Origin: Myxococcales bacterium
Lineage (GTDB): Bacteria > Myxococcota_A > Polyangia > Fen-1088
Direction: 5' to 3'
Length of the DNA: 64,000 bases
Assembly: GCA_022184915.1 (NCBI GenBank)
Contig: JAGTJU010000006.1
Span: 1 to 64,000 of the forward strand
A program made the translations under genes and the position numbers. The notes beneath the pieces were generated by a model. It did no database searches. It had not been told where the DNA came from and was given only the letters and a program-made list of their open reading frames with translations. Shown piece by piece: positions 53,980-63,756 of this stretch (within the stretch, counting starts at the first letter, position 1; each line of letters begins with the position of its first letter).

Positions 53980-54197
53980 GCGACGTTTCTTTGAAGGACC
54001 TGCGCGGCACCTCGGTGGAGGAGCTTCAGCAGACGCTGGCAAAGCTGCAGCAGGAGAACTTCCAGTACAACTTTAAGAAGACCACGAATCAGCTGGAGAA
54101 CACCATGCTGATCCGCAAGGCCCGTCGCGATATCGCACGGGTGATGACGCTTCTGAACGAGAAGCGTGGCGCTGCCAACGCTGGGCAGAAGGAGTAG
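53976..54197 (+). CDS. rpmC: Ribosomal protein L29
   Basis: This 73-residue L29 has [20 protein letters not shown] and the Lys/Arg-rich tail with [20 protein letters not shown]. It overlaps rplP by four bases. Confidence 0.95.
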   Translation: MSDVSLKDLRGTSVEELQQTLAKLQQENFQYNFKKTTNQLENTMLIRKARRDIARVMTLLNEKRGAANAGQKE

Positions 54198-54202
54198 CTC
54201 CC

Positions 54203-54502
54203 GTGACCGCAGAAACCCAGGGCGCTGAGAACAGCGCAGAGAAGAGCACCGGGCGACGACGTCGGCTGGTGGGTGTCGTGAAGAGCGACAAAATGGACAA
54301 GACGCGCGTTGTCGTGGTCGAACGTCGGACTTCACACGAGAAGTACGGAAAGTTTGTGAACCACCGTCGCAGCTACAAGGTCCACGACGAGAACAACGAG
54401 ACCAAGGCGGGAGACCGCGTGGAAATCGTGGAGTGCCGACCGATGTCGCGTGACAAACGCTGGCGCCTGGCCCGGCTCATCGAACGGCCGGCAGAGGTTT
54501 AA
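54203..54502 (+). CDS. rpsQ: Ribosomal protein S17
   Basis: The 99-residue S17 starts at GTG 54203, five bases after rpmC. The core includes [20 protein letters not shown] and [21 protein letters not shown] polar extension of about 17 residues precedes the core. Confidence 0.95.
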   Translation: MTAETQGAENSAEKSTGRRRRLVGVVKSDKMDKTRVVVVERRTSHEKYGKFVNHRRSYKVHDENNETKAGDRVEIVECRPMSRDKRWRLARLIERPAEV

Positions 54503-54513
54503 GAGGTTCACCC

Positions 54514-54882
54514 ATGATTCAGACAACGACCACACTCGACGTTGCGGACAACTCAGGCGCGAAGAAGATCATGTGCATTCGCGTGCTGGGGGGTACCCGT
54601 CGAAAGTACGCGTCGATTGGCGATGTAATTGTCGTGTCCGTCAAGGAGGCGATTCCGAACGCGAAGGTGAAGAAGGGGGATGTGGCGCGCGCGGTGATCG
54701 TCAGGACTCGCAAGGAGGTGTCCCGTGCGGATGGCTCCTACATCCGTTTCGACGCCAACTCGGCTGTGCTCGTCGATAAGGACAACGAGCCCATCGGCAC
54801 CCGTATATTTGGCCCGGTGGCTCGCGAGTTGCGCGCCAAGCGTTTCATGAAGATTGTATCGCTCGCTCCGGAGGTTTTGTAA
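54514..54882 (+). CDS. rplN: Ribosomal protein L14
   Basis: The 122-residue L14 has [40 protein letters not shown] and [20 protein letters not shown]. Its TAA stop overlaps the ATG of rplE by one base; rplX, which normally lies here, is missing. Confidence 0.97.
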   Translation: MIQTTTTLDVADNSGAKKIMCIRVLGGTRRKYASIGDVIVVSVKEAIPNAKVKKGDVARAVIVRTRKEVSRADGSYIRFDANSAVLVDKDNEPIGTRIFGPVARELRAKRFMKIVSLAPEVL

Positions 54883-55541
54883 TGGCTACCGAGGCAGCCA
54901 CCGAGGCAAAGGCCAAGGGTGGTAAAGGCAAGAAGGGTGGCAAAGGCGCTGCCGTCAGCCGCATAGCTGAGAAGCAGACGGAGAAGCTCCGTCGGACGAC
55001 TGTGGCTCGGCTTCGCCAGGTCTACCAAAACGAACTCCGGGAGAAGCTCCAAAAGGAACTCGGCCTGGCGAACGTCATGGAAGTGCCAAGGCTCGTCAAG
55101 GTGACCATCAACATGGGCCTTGGTGATGCGGTGGCCAACCCGAAGATTCTTGATTCGGCGGTCGAGGAGCTTGCGTTGATCGCTGGCCAGATGCCGGTCG
55201 TAACCCGAGCGAAGAAGGCGATTGCCACTTACAAGCTGCGGGAGGGCCAGAAGATCGGCGCCATGGTGACGCTCCGGCAGGACACCATGTACGAATTTCT
55301 GGACCGCCTGATCTCGTTCGCTCTCCCACGCGTTCGCGACTTCAAAGGCATATCGCCGAAGGGTTTCGATGGACGGGGCAATTTCACCATGGGTGTCCGG
55401 GAAGGAATCATCTTCCCGGAGGCCAGCTTCGAGGGTGCCGACAAGGCGCGAGGTATGAATATTTCGATTGTGACGACGGCCCGCACCGATGAGCAGGCCC
55501 GAGCTTTGTTGCGGCATCTGGGGATGCCCTTCAGGAACTGA
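54882..55541 (+). CDS. rplE: Ribosomal protein L5 with Lys/Gly-rich N-terminal extension
   Basis: The 219-residue L5 has a family core of about 180 residues: [70 protein letters not shown]. About 40 residues precede the core, of which the first 26 are Lys/Gly/Ala-rich ([16 protein letters not shown]). GGAGG lies seven bases before the ATG, inside rplN. rpsN, its normal follower, is absent. Confidence 0.95.
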   Translation: MATEAATEAKAKGGKGKKGGKGAAVSRIAEKQTEKLRRTTVARLRQVYQNELREKLQKELGLANVMEVPRLVKVTINMGLGDAVANPKILDSAVEELALIAGQMPVVTRAKKAIATYKLREGQKIGAMVTLRQDTMYEFLDRLISFALPRVRDFKGISPKGFDGRGNFTMGVREGIIFPEASFEGADKARGMNISIVTTARTDEQARALLRHLGMPFRN

Positions 55542-55562
55542 TTGTCAGGGTAGGAACGCATC

Positions 55563-55961
55563 ATGTCGATGACAGATCCCATTGCCGACTTCCTTACGCG
55601 TATTAGAAACGCGATTCTCGCGCGCCATCAGGAGGCCGTGGCCCCCGTCTCCAAGTTGAAGAAGGGCATCGCCGAAATCCTCCAAGAGGAAGGCTACATC
55701 GAGGGCTATCAGCTCCGTGACGGAGAGGGCCCATCGGAGATCGTCGTGAAGCTCAAGTGGGCCCCCGGGCGCACGAATGCGATCACGGGTCTCCGGCGAC
55801 GCTCGAAACCCGGACAGAGGGTTTACGTCAAGTCCTCGGACATCCCCCGGGTGCGCTCCGGATTGGGCGTTGGGGTCCTGTCTACCTCGCAAGGGCTCAT
55901 GACCGACCGCGCAGCTCGCAAAGCTGGTGTGGGCGGAGAGCTCATGTTCGAGGTGTGGTAA
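55563..55961 (+). CDS. rpsH: Ribosomal protein S8
   Basis: The 132-residue S8 has MTDPIADFLTRIRNAILARH and ISRPGxR-like RRRSKPGQRVYVKSSDIPRV; the C-terminal block GLGVGVLSTSQGLMTDRAAR is standard. It follows rplE by 21 bases. Confidence 0.96.
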   Translation: MSMTDPIADFLTRIRNAILARHQEAVAPVSKLKKGIAEILQEEGYIEGYQLRDGEGPSEIVVKLKWAPGRTNAITGLRRRSKPGQRVYVKSSDIPRVRSGLGVGVLSTSQGLMTDRAARKAGVGGELMFEVW

Positions 55962-56009
55962 GGCCGCTAGCGGCTGTATCCCTGAATTCGACGAACGAGG
56001 TCTTCATCA

Positions 56010-56546
56010 ATGTCCCGCATTGGCAAGAAACCAGTCGTGATCCCCAAGGGGGTCACGGTGAACATCAAGGATGGTCTGATGACCGTCAAAGGCCCCAAGG
56101 GCGAGTTGGCGCGACCGTTTCCGGTTGACGTGGCTGCCTCGACAGAGGGCGACAAACTCGTGTTGACGCGCACAGGTGAGTCGCGAACGGAGCGTACGAA
56201 CCACGGCATGGCGCGCGCGCACCTGGCAAACATGGTCAAGGGTGTCAGCGACGGTTGGACGCGTGAACTCGAGATCAACGGTGTGGGTTATCGTGCCGAG
56301 GTCAAGGGCGACGTGCTCAATCTCGTCCTCGGATACTCGCACCCCATCGACTACAAGCTGCCGAAGGGTGTAGGCGCCAAGGTCGACAAGAACCGCATCA
56401 TCCTTTCGGGAGCTGACAAGGACCAACTGGGTCAATCAGCCTCGGAGCTTCGGAAGTTGCGGAAGCCGGAGCCCTACAAGGGCAAGGGCGTCAAGTACGT
56501 AGAAGAAGTGATCCGGCGCAAGGCCGGTAAGTCCGGGGCCAGTTAA
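56010..56546 (+). CDS. rplF: Ribosomal protein L6
   Basis: The 178-residue L6 has [20 protein letters not shown] and the repeated fold with [20 protein letters not shown]; the end reads [20 protein letters not shown], a strong signature. Confidence 0.97.
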   Translation: MSRIGKKPVVIPKGVTVNIKDGLMTVKGPKGELARPFPVDVAASTEGDKLVLTRTGESRTERTNHGMARAHLANMVKGVSDGWTRELEINGVGYRAEVKGDVLNLVLGYSHPIDYKLPKGVGAKVDKNRIILSGADKDQLGQSASELRKLRKPEPYKGKGVKYVEEVIRRKAGKSGAS

Positions 56547-56564
56547 TCCCCATCGGAGCCGAAT

Positions 56565-56930
56565 ATGTCGATCAAGAAGATTGTCGATCCGCGAAAGCGG
56601 CGTCACCGCTCGATTCGCAAGCGCATCTCGGGCACTGCGGAGCGCCCCCGGCTGGTGGTGTTCCGGAGCGCGAAGCACATCTACTGCCAGGTGGTGGACG
56701 ACTTGAGCAATCAAGTGTTGGCGTCGGCGTCGGACCTGGTTGGGAAGAAGACTCCCACGTCCCTCGAAGGCGACAAGAGCAATCGTGCCAAAGAAGTTGG
56801 CAAGTTGGTAGCGACGCGTTGCCTCGAGAAGGGTATCAAGCAGGTCGTGTTCGATCGGGCCGGTTACCTCTATCACGGCCGCGTTTCCAAGGTTGCAGAG
56901 GGCGCCCGCGAGGGTGGGCTGGATTTCTAG
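56565..56930 (+). CDS. rplR: Ribosomal protein L18
   Basis: The 121-residue L18 has [33 protein letters not shown] and [20 protein letters not shown], and binds 5S rRNA. It lies 18 bases after rplF. Confidence 0.97.
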   Translation: MSIKKIVDPRKRRHRSIRKRISGTAERPRLVVFRSAKHIYCQVVDDLSNQVLASASDLVGKKTPTSLEGDKSNRAKEVGKLVATRCLEKGIKQVVFDRAGYLYHGRVSKVAEGAREGGLDF

Positions 56931-56992
56931 GAACGCCCGTCCGCCACGACGGTCATAGACGAGCGACAAGAGAGAAGAGAGCAGGAACGCAC

Positions 56993-57493
56993 ATGGCTAT
57001 CAATTATGATGAGGTTGGCGAGCTGGTCGACAGCGTGGTTTTCATCAACCGCGTTGCCAAGGTCGTGAAGGGCGGACGTCGATTTTCGTTCTCAGCCCTG
57101 GTGGTCGTGGGTGACCAGAAGGGCTTCGTTGGCGCCGGACTCGGCAAGGCCAATGAGGTTCCAGAGGCCATCCGCAAGGGAACCGAGCAGGCCCGCAAGA
57201 GCCTGGTAAAGATTCCTCTGGTCAACGGCAGCATCCCCCACGAGGTGGTGGGAGAGTTCGGCGCTGGGCGCGTCGTTTTGCGCCCCGCACAGCCCGGTAC
57301 GGGCGTGATCGCCGGCGGCGCCGTTCGCCCGGTGCTCGAGGTGCTCGGCGTTCAGGACATTCTGACCAAGTGCATCGGGACCAGCAACCCGCACAACGTG
57401 ATTCACGCAACCATCAATGCGCTCCAGCAGCTCCGGAGTGCAGAGGACGTGGCGAACCTTCGTGGTAAGCCGGTTCAGGAGCTGTTCGTATAA
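56993..57493 (+). CDS. rpsE: Ribosomal protein S5
   Basis: The 166-residue S5 starts [20 protein letters not shown] and has [20 protein letters not shown] and [20 protein letters not shown]. The longer frame from 56819 overlaps rplR and is not used. Confidence 0.96.
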   Translation: MAINYDEVGELVDSVVFINRVAKVVKGGRRFSFSALVVVGDQKGFVGAGLGKANEVPEAIRKGTEQARKSLVKIPLVNGSIPHEVVGEFGAGRVVLRPAQPGTGVIAGGAVRPVLEVLGVQDILTKCIGTSNPHNVIHATINALQQLRSAEDVANLRGKPVQELFV

Positions 57494-57528
57494 GGCCCGC
57501 CTAAGCGGGACGGACGAACGAGGAAGCC

Positions 57529-57714
57529 ATGGCGAACAAGTTGAAAGTGACCCTGGTGCGTAGCGGCATCAACCGGCAGGAACGACACAAGCAGACGATT
57601 CGTCGGCTGGGTCTGCGGAAACTGCATCACAGCAACGTGGTTCCAGACAATCAGGCCGTGCGAGGAATGATCCAGTCCGTGGCCCACCTGGTAAAGGTGG
57701 AACCAGCCGAGTAG
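57529..57714 (+). CDS. rpmD: Ribosomal protein L30
   Basis: The 61-residue L30 has [20 protein letters not shown] and [17 protein letters not shown], typical of short bacterial L30. It has a GAGG site before the ATG. Confidence 0.95.
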   Translation: MANKLKVTLVRSGINRQERHKQTIRRLGLRKLHHSNVVPDNQAVRGMIQSVAHLVKVEPAE

Positions 57715-57768
57715 GCTGGGGCCTATCGGACGGACACTCACAACCAGTCGAAATACAAGGCAAAGCAG

Positions 57769-58236
57769 ATGGGTACGACTCTCCATACTCTCAAGCCGGC
57801 AGACGGTGCGACGAAGCGCCGTAAGCGGGTGGGTCGCGGTCCAGGATCCGGCCGTGGAAAGACCGCAACACGCGGCGTCAAGGGCCAAAAGGCCCGTACA
57901 GGTCACCACGGAGCGCGCTTCGGTTTCGAAGGCGGCCAGATTCCGATGCAGCGGCGCTTGCCGAAGCGGGGATTCAAGAACCCGTTCCGCATCGAGGTGT
58001 TCGCGGTGAACGTGGGCGACATCGATCAGCGTTGCGAGCCCGGCCGCTTGGACCTGGAGGCCTTGAAGGCCGCCGGCTTGGTACCGCGACGCTTCGACAA
58101 AGTGAAGATCCTGGGCACGGGTGACGTGACCAAGGCCTTCGTCGTCCAGGCAGATGCTTTCTCTGGTTCCGCGAAAGAAAAGCTCGAGAAGGCCGGCGGC
58201 AGCGCCGAGCTGGTCGCAGCTCCGGTTGCGGCTTAG
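57769..58236 (+). CDS. rplO: Ribosomal protein L15
   Basis: The 155-residue L15 has [20 protein letters not shown] and [20 protein letters not shown], then [20 protein letters not shown]. The globular C-terminal domain ends in an Ala-rich tail. It precedes secY, as in the spc operon. Confidence 0.96.
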   Translation: MGTTLHTLKPADGATKRRKRVGRGPGSGRGKTATRGVKGQKARTGHHGARFGFEGGQIPMQRRLPKRGFKNPFRIEVFAVNVGDIDQRCEPGRLDLEALKAAGLVPRRFDKVKILGTGDVTKAFVVQADAFSGSAKEKLEKAGGSAELVAAPVAA

Positions 58237-58280
58237 TTCGTCAACACCAGATCAAGGCAGAACGGGTCAAGGAGACAAAG

Positions 58281-59627
58281 ATGGCTTCGAGCTTTCAAGG
58301 TATCAGCAAGATTCCGGAGCTTCGTAGGCGAATTCTATTCACCTTGGCCCTCCTGGCCGTTTACCGGGTGGGCGTATTCGTAACGACGCCTGGGGTAGAC
58401 CGCTCCGTGATGGACAAGATTGTCAATCAGTCCTCGGGCTCATTGCTTGGCATGTTCAACATGTTCTCAGGCGGTGCACTCGAGCAGATGTCGATCTTCG
58501 CGTTGGGCATCATGCCCTACATTTCGGCGTCCATCATCCTGCAGCTGCTCACGGTGGTCGTGCCAAAGCTCGACCAGATCCAGAAGGAGGGGGAGCTGGG
58601 CCGTCGTCGCCTCAACCAGTACACGAGGTACGGGACGATCGTCCTGTCGCTTGTGCAGTCGTACTTCATTGCGCGCTGGTTGGTTTCGAACAACGTCTCG
58701 TACGCGCAGCTCGGGCCTGTTGTCCCGAATCCCTCGTGGGATTTTTACGCGGTGACGATGATTTCGCTGACCACGGGGACCGCATTCATCATGTGGCTGG
58801 GCGAGCAGATCACCGAGCGCGGCATCGGTAACGGAATCTCTCTCATTATCTTTGCGGGCATCATTACAGACCTCCCGGACGCAACGGTAAAGTTGCTTCA
58901 AAAGGCCAGCGCCGGTGAGATAACGCTCTTCGCGTTACTCATCATTGCTGGGATCGTGGTCTCGGTGGTTGGGCTCATCATCTTCTTCGAGCGCGGTCAG
59001 CGTCGCATCCCCGTTCAGTACGCGAAGCGACAGGTAGGCACCAACGTCTACGGGGGGCAGTCGACCCACCTTCCGCTCAAGGTGAACACGGCCGGGGTGA
59101 TTCCACCCATCTTTGCCTCGTCCATCCTGATGTTCCCGCAGCAGATTTCGTCGTTCATCGATCACCCCCTGGCGCGTGCATTCGCGGAAGTGATGCATCC
59201 GGGTGACTGGCGCTACAACGTTATCTACGTCTTTCTCATCATCTTCTTTTGCTACTTCTACACCGCCGTGACGTTCAACCCGGTGGATGTGGCCGACAAC
59301 ATGAGAAAGGCAGGCGGCTTCATCCCGGGCATTCGTCCCGGCAAGGCGACCGCCCAGTACATCGACAGCGTGCTCACGAAGCTGACCTTTGGGGGCGCTC
59401 TCTACATCTCGGCCATTTGCGTGTTGCCCAGCATCCTTTCGACGAAAATGGGTGTTCCCTTCTACTTCGGTGGGACAGGGCTCCTGATCGTGGTGGGCGT
59501 GGCTCTTGATACGGTGCAACAGATTGAGTCTCACCTGATCACCCGTAGCTACGAAGGCTTTGCGGGTCCCAAAGGACCGCGGATTCGTGGTCGTTCGACG
59601 CAGCCCGTCGGACCGGTCGAGGCATGA
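58281..59627 (+). CDS. secY: Preprotein translocase subunit SecY
   Basis: The 448-residue SecY is the ten-span channel of the Sec translocon. It has [58 protein letters not shown], and the cytoplasmic loop [17 protein letters not shown]. The C-terminal [19 protein letters not shown] follows the last span. Its stop overlaps a spurious ATG (ATGA). Normal adk and map do not follow. Confidence 0.97.
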   Translation: MASSFQGISKIPELRRRILFTLALLAVYRVGVFVTTPGVDRSVMDKIVNQSSGSLLGMFNMFSGGALEQMSIFALGIMPYISASIILQLLTVVVPKLDQIQKEGELGRRRLNQYTRYGTIVLSLVQSYFIARWLVSNNVSYAQLGPVVPNPSWDFYAVTMISLTTGTAFIMWLGEQITERGIGNGISLIIFAGIITDLPDATVKLLQKASAGEITLFALLIIAGIVVSVVGLIIFFERGQRRIPVQYAKRQVGTNVYGGQSTHLPLKVNTAGVIPPIFASSILMFPQQISSFIDHPLARAFAEVMHPGDWRYNVIYVFLIIFFCYFYTAVTFNPVDVADNMRKAGGFIPGIRPGKATAQYIDSVLTKLTFGGALYISAICVLPSILSTKMGVPFYFGGTGLLIVVGVALDTVQQIESHLITRSYEGFAGPKGPRIRGRSTQPVGPVEA

Positions 59628-59862
59628 GCTTACGAGGACTACGTGCCGATGTGGCGCGCTCACAGAGCCTCCCAGAGACATTTTTTTGGGTTGACCCTTT
59701 AGATCCAGCAAACGCGTCTGGACTTGACTCTGGAGAGGTGATAGCTTCTCGCCCCATTTCGGTCGGTCGAGTCGGGTGTGCAAGGTCAGTGCCGTCGTAC
59801 GTTTGGTCCGGTCCGGGGCAAAGCATGCGCGCCCTTCGCAGTTACAACCGCGGGAATTGATT
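59628..59862 (+). other. secY-rpmJ gap without adk, map or infA
   Basis: These 235 bases contain no recognisable gene. A 78-codon ORF (59624-59860) starts inside the secY stop but matches no family I know and looks like chance. There are two TTGAC motifs (near 59691 and 59723) but no well-spaced -10. In other members of the group, adk, map and infA lie here. Confidence 0.5.
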
Positions 59863-59976
59863 ATGAAAGTTCGAGCATCCGTCAAAAAGATTTGTGAGAA
59901 GTGCAAAGTGATCCGCCGCCGAGGTGTGGTGCGGGTGATTTGCAACAACCGCCGCCACAACCAGCGGCAGGGCTAA
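59863..59976 (+). CDS. rpmJ: Ribosomal protein L36
   Basis: The 37-residue L36 is [14 protein letters not shown] then [20 protein letters not shown] and RQG. The zinc ligands (Cys11, Cys14, Cys27, His32) are all present, so it is the zinc-binding form. rpsM follows 24 bases later. Confidence 0.97.
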   Translation: MKVRASVKKICEKCKVIRRRGVVRVICNNRRHNQRQG

Positions 59977-60000
59977 CCGGGATACTGGAGAGAATCGTTC

Positions 60001-60378
60001 ATGGCTCGTGTCGCAGGCGTCGACCTTCCCCGAAATAAGCGCATGGAGATTGCGCTGACCTACATCTATGGAATCGGAAAGCACAAGGCACGAATCGTGC
60101 TGGATGCCGCCGAGATCTCATGGGACAAGCGCAGTGACGATCTCGACGACAACGAGAGTCGTCGGATTCGCGAGGTGATCGAGAAACTCGACATGAAGAT
60201 CGAGGGTGACCTTCGGCGTGAAATCGGCATGAACATCAAGCGTCTGATGGATCTTGGATGCTACAGGGGCCTGCGTCACCGTCGCAGCTTGCCCGTTCGT
60301 GGGCAGCGAACCCACACGAATTCGCGTACCCGTAAGGGACCGCGTAAGGGTCAGATCGCAAAGAAGAAGACGGCTTAA
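60001..60378 (+). CDS. rpsM: Ribosomal protein S13
   Basis: The 125-residue S13 has [34 protein letters not shown] and the C-terminal [18 protein letters not shown]. It contacts the large subunit. Confidence 0.97.
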   Translation: MARVAGVDLPRNKRMEIALTYIYGIGKHKARIVLDAAEISWDKRSDDLDDNESRRIREVIEKLDMKIEGDLRREIGMNIKRLMDLGCYRGLRHRRSLPVRGQRTHTNSRTRKGPRKGQIAKKKTA

Positions 60379-60402
60379 GACAACGGCTCAGAAGGCTGAC
60401 GA

Positions 60403-60786
60403 ATGGCTAGCGATAAAGGCAAAAAGAAGGTCCGTAAGAACGTCCAGAGCGGCAACGTTCACATCACGGCGACGTTCAACAACACGATGGTCACCATCAC
60501 CGACGTATCCGGGAACGTTCTGTCCTGGTCTTCGGCGGGTGTCCGCGGTTTCAAGGGATCGCGGAAGTCGACCCCGTTCGCCGCACAGCTTGCGGCCGAG
60601 GATGCTGCACGCAAAGCGATGGACCACGGTCTTCGCAACGTGAACATCTTCATCAAAGGCCCAGGTTCGGGACGCGAATCGGCCCTCCGTGGTGTCGGCG
60701 CGAGCGGGTTGAAGGTGAACTTCATCCGGGATCTGACGCCCATCCCGCACAACGGCTGCCGGCCCCCCAAGCGCCGCCGAGTCTGA
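60403..60786 (+). CDS. rpsK: Ribosomal protein S11
   Basis: The 127-residue S11 has [20 protein letters not shown] and the C-terminal [18 protein letters not shown]. It follows rpsM by 24 bases. Confidence 0.97.
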   Translation: MASDKGKKKVRKNVQSGNVHITATFNNTMVTITDVSGNVLSWSSAGVRGFKGSRKSTPFAAQLAAEDAARKAMDHGLRNVNIFIKGPGSGRESALRGVGASGLKVNFIRDLTPIPHNGCRPPKRRRV

Positions 60787-60825
60787 CCTCCTTTTTACGA
60801 CAACTGAGCGAAGAGAACACGAGAC

Positions 60826-61455
60826 ATGGCGAGATACATTGGACCAGTTTGCCGGTTGTGCCGCCGGGAAGAGACGAAGCTCTTTCTGAAGGGCGATCGT
60901 TGCTACACCGATAAGTGCGGTTTCGAACGCCGCGCCTACGCGCCCGGCCAGCACGGACAGTCCCGTCGTCGGAAGGTGTCGAACTACGGTGCCCAGCTTC
61001 GTGAGAAGCAGAAGGTGAAGCGTATGTACGGAATCGCTGAAAGGCAGTTCCGGGGCTACTACTTCAAGGCCGCGCGCATGAAGGGCGTGACCGGTGAGAA
61101 TCTGCTCCAGTTGTTGGAGCGTCGTCTGGACAACGTGATTTACCGTTTGGGCTTCGCTTCGGACCACGCGGAAGCGCGTCAGTTGGTTCGCCACGGCCAC
61201 TTTTTGGTGAACGGCAAGCGCGTGGACATTCCGTCGTTTCTGTGCCGCTCGGCTGACACAATCACGGTCCGGGATAAGTCGCGCAAGGTCACGCGCATCT
61301 TGGAGAGCGTCGGCACGGTTGACCGTCGAGGCGTGCCTCGGTGGCTCGAGCTCGACAAAGAAGGCTTCACGGGGAAACTGATCGACCTGCCGTCCCGTCA
61401 GGACATGACCATGCCGATTCGCGAGCAGCTCATCGTCGAGCTCTACTCGAAGTAA
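60826..61455 (+). CDS. rpsD: Ribosomal protein S4, zinc-binding form
   Basis: The 209-residue S4 starts [20 protein letters not shown] and has [19 protein letters not shown]; the four Cys (CxxC and CxxxxC) form a zinc site found in the C+ type. The S4 RNA-binding fold includes [20 protein letters not shown] and [15 protein letters not shown]. rpoA follows. Confidence 0.97.
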   Translation: MARYIGPVCRLCRREETKLFLKGDRCYTDKCGFERRAYAPGQHGQSRRRKVSNYGAQLREKQKVKRMYGIAERQFRGYYFKAARMKGVTGENLLQLLERRLDNVIYRLGFASDHAEARQLVRHGHFLVNGKRVDIPSFLCRSADTITVRDKSRKVTRILESVGTVDRRGVPRWLELDKEGFTGKLIDLPSRQDMTMPIREQLIVELYSK

Positions 61456-61500
61456 GCGTCGTGTAGGAACCCTGCTGGAACGGATTTGGAGGACTACGGA

Positions 61501-62544
61501 ATGTCGACCGCCACCGATAACTCGATGCAACCCGCGACGAACTACATTGCCCGAAATTGGCGCGAGCTGATTCGCCCGCGGAAGTTGGAGACCGAACCGT
61601 CGACGGCCTCGGGGACTTACGCTCGCTTCACGTGCGAGCCGCTCGAGCGGGGCTTCGGCACGACGTTGGGCGTGGGCCTACGGCGCATTCTCCTCTCGTC
61701 TCTGCAGGGTTCGGCGATCATCGGTGTGAAGACCGAGGGCGTCCATCACGAGTTCACCTCCATCCCGAACGTGATGGAAGACGTGACGGATGTGGTGCTC
61801 AACCTCAAAGAGGTGATCGTCAAGGCCTACGACGTGAAGTCTCGGGTGCTCCGCCTCGAGAAGGATGGCGAAGGCAAGGTGACCGCGGGCGATATTCAGA
61901 CGGTGGACGGCGTTGAGATCATGAATCCCAACCACGTCATCATGACCTGCGCGAAGGGCGCGCGCGTGCGGATGGAGCTGGAAATCGGATCCGGACGTGG
62001 CTACGTGCCGGCCGAGCGGAATAAACACCCCGCCATGCCAGTGGGGATGATCCCCATCGATTCACTCTTCTCGCCGGTGCGGAAAGTGAATTTCAACGTT
62101 ACGAACGCTCGTGTCGGTCAGCAGACGGACTTCGATCGTTTGAGCCTGGAGGTTTGGACGAACGGTACGGTCAAGCCTGAGGATGCGGTGGCCTACGCCG
62201 CCAAAATCTTCAAAGACCAACTGTCGATCTTCATCAACTTCCAGGAAGTCGCCGAGCCGGTGGCTGAGTCCAAGGTGAGCGAGGAGCAGGCCAAGCTCCA
62301 CGAGAACCTCTGGAAGTCGGTGGATGACCTCGAGCTGTCGGTTCGCTCCGCAAACTGCCTGCAGAACGCCAACATCCGGTACATCGGTGAGCTCGTTCAA
62401 AAGAGCGAGGCCGAGATGCTGAAGACGAAGAACTTTGGCCGGAAGTCGCTCAAGGAAATCAAAGAGATCCTCTCGGAGATGGGTTTGGCGCTGGGCATGA
62501 AGATCGAAGGTTGGCCCGGCGACGGTCCACCCAAGAAGGCCTGA
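61501..62544 (+). CDS. rpoA: RNA polymerase alpha subunit
   Basis: The 347-residue alpha subunit has the dimer domain ([20 protein letters not shown]) and NRHPAMPVG-like [20 protein letters not shown]. The C-terminal DNA-binding domain has [20 protein letters not shown] and [19 protein letters not shown]. Start at ATG 61501 (GGAGGA eight bases upstream); a TTG at 61486 is in frame. Confidence 0.97.
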   Translation: MSTATDNSMQPATNYIARNWRELIRPRKLETEPSTASGTYARFTCEPLERGFGTTLGVGLRRILLSSLQGSAIIGVKTEGVHHEFTSIPNVMEDVTDVVLNLKEVIVKAYDVKSRVLRLEKDGEGKVTAGDIQTVDGVEIMNPNHVIMTCAKGARVRMELEIGSGRGYVPAERNKHPAMPVGMIPIDSLFSPVRKVNFNVTNARVGQQTDFDRLSLEVWTNGTVKPEDAVAYAAKIFKDQLSIFINFQEVAEPVAESKVSEEQAKLHENLWKSVDDLELSVRSANCLQNANIRYIGELVQKSEAEMLKTKNFGRKSLKEIKEILSEMGLALGMKIEGWPGDGPPKKA

Positions 62545-62560
62545 CACTGGCCGAATAAAG

Positions 62561-62655
62561 GAAGGCTAGACGGAGGCCTTCAGCAGATTCCCAGGGGTGC
62601 CCGGAAGCTGAGCATCCCGCTTACCAAGATTGTTGAGAAGGCTGAAGCGGCCTTC
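62561..62655 (+). promoter_or_regulatory. Two GAAGGC/GCCTTC hairpins in the rpoA-rplQ gap
   Basis: The arms GAAGGC and GCCTTC pair at 62561-62581 (nine-base loop) and again at 62637-62655 (seven-base loop). The four arms are interchangeable, so alternative pairing is possible, including a long-range helix across both. The gap of 135 bases between rpoA and rplQ is long for this operon. A regulatory leader for L17 or an RNA-processing site is possible; nothing proves it. Confidence 0.45.
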
Positions 62656-62679
62656 TGTGTAACGCCAAAAGGTCGAAAA

Positions 62680-63177
62680 ATGCGTCATCGTAAAGCAGGT
62701 GTACATCTCTCCCGGACCCCGGCCCACAGGCGGGCTCTGTTCTCGAACTTGGTGTCGGCCCTGTTCGAGTTCGAACAGATCCGGACCACCCACGTGAAGG
62801 CTCGGGCCACGGCCCAGATTGCCGAGCGGACGATCACGATCGCCCGCCGCTTGGGCGACGTGCTCGTGAAGTCAGAGGAAAAGCGAACGCCGGAGGAGCA
62901 GGCCCGCGTGGTCCACGCGATGCGTGAAGCGCGCAAGGTGGTCAAGAGCCGCGCAGCCGTCCAGAAGCTGTTCGAGGAGCTGGCTCCCAGGTTCGCGGCC
63001 CGTCATGGCGGCTACACGCGGATCGTCAAGCTTGGACAGCGTCCCGGGGACGCAGCCCCTGTGTCTCTTCTCCAACTCATGCCGGATGGCGGTACAGCCA
63101 GTGCCGGGGGCGAAGCCAGCCCCAAGAAGAAGTCGGGCAAGAAGGCGGAAGCCAAGGCTGAAGCCGCTGTAGGCTGA
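62680..63177 (+). CDS. rplQ: Ribosomal protein L17
   Basis: The 165-residue L17 has MRHRKAGVHLSRTPAHRRAL, FSNLVSALFEFEQIRTTHVK and the C-terminal GGYTRIVKLGQRPGDAAPVS. A Lys/Ala-rich tail of about 25 residues lies beyond the core. It ends the ribosomal block; a strong terminator follows. Confidence 0.96.
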   Translation: MRHRKAGVHLSRTPAHRRALFSNLVSALFEFEQIRTTHVKARATAQIAERTITIARRLGDVLVKSEEKRTPEEQARVVHAMREARKVVKSRAAVQKLFEELAPRFAARHGGYTRIVKLGQRPGDAAPVSLLQLMPDGGTASAGGEASPKKKSGKKAEAKAEAAVG

Positions 63178-63197
63178 GTCCCAGGATTCCCACAAAT

Positions 63198-63232
63198 CGG
63201 CGCTTCCCTTCGGGGCGGCGCCGTTTTTGTTT
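63198..63232 (+). terminator. Intrinsic terminator after rplQ
   Basis: CGGCGC pairs with GCGCCG around an inner CCC-TTCG-GGG hairpin, followed by TTTTTGTTT. It ends the long gene-expression block. Confidence 0.9.
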
Positions 63233-63315
63233 GGGGCTTCGGTCTCGGGTAGGGTAGCTCGACGACTTGGGGAGGGCACGTAGTTCCCCGGCGGAGGAGG
63301 CCGGTTCGGGTCTTG

Positions 63316-63346
63316 TTGACTTGACGGCCCGGACCGCGCGAATAAT
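63316..63346 (+). promoter_or_regulatory. Possible promoter for the fliO-like gene
   Basis: Overlapping TTGACT and TTGACG (63316-63326) lie 19 or 14 bases before AATAAT (63341-63346). The spacing is not ideal. If used, transcription would start very near the ATG at 63352, giving a leaderless messenger; no ribosome site is visible before that ATG. Confidence 0.3.
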
Positions 63347-63351
63347 CCGGC

Positions 63352-63756
63352 ATGGCGGAATCAGCGGAGCTACCGGGATTGGGGAGTTCGCTGGCTGTGT
63401 CTTTTCTATCACTGGGTCTCGTGTGTCTGTTGGCCTATGCAGCCCTGCGTTGGTTGTCCAAGCGGGGTCAGCTCCAGGGGCAGAGAGGATTTCGGGTGCT
63501 GGCGCGATGCGCTGTGGAGCCGAAGCGTAGCCTGGTGGTGGTGGACGTGGCGGGGCGTGTGTTCCTCTTGAGCAGCGCGGAGGGGGGCCTGTCGCTCGTC
63601 GCGGAGCTCGACGCCAAGGATGCGGAGCGCCTCATGGCGGAAAGGCAGCCGCCCGGGTCGGGCTTGTGGGGGCTGCTGAAGGCAGGGACACAGCCAGCTT
63701 GGCCTTCCCGAGGCTCACCCGCGGCGCGGGAGACTGAGGACGAGGTGCGCTCGTGA
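63352..63756 (+). CDS. FliO-like export-apparatus protein
   Basis: The 134-residue protein has one N-terminal membrane span (VSFLSLGLVCLLAYAALRWL) and then the FliO pattern: LARCAVEPKRSLVVVDVAGR followed by VFLLSSAEGGLSLVAELD. FliO helps assemble the FliP/SctR ring in the flagellar export gate. The C-terminal part is a short Pro-rich tail. Its stop overlaps the GTG of the next gene (GTGA), a coupling that fits a fliO-fliP pair. FliO sequences are poorly conserved, so this rests on pattern and context. Confidence 0.65.
   Translation: MAESAELPGLGSSLAVSFLSLGLVCLLAYAALRWLSKRGQLQGQRGFRVLARCAVEPKRSLVVVDVAGRVFLLSSAEGGLSLVAELDAKDAERLMAERQPPGSGLWGLLKAGTQPAWPSRGSPAARETEDEVRS

Noticed and set aside
56819-56992. 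Longer start for S5
   Set aside because: The added residues overlap rplR out of frame and do not match S5; ATG 56993 begins where homologues begin.
59624-59860. A 78-codon ORF starting in the secY stop codon
   Set aside because: No family resemblance, no ribosome site of its own beyond secY, and skewed composition; more likely non-coding spacer.
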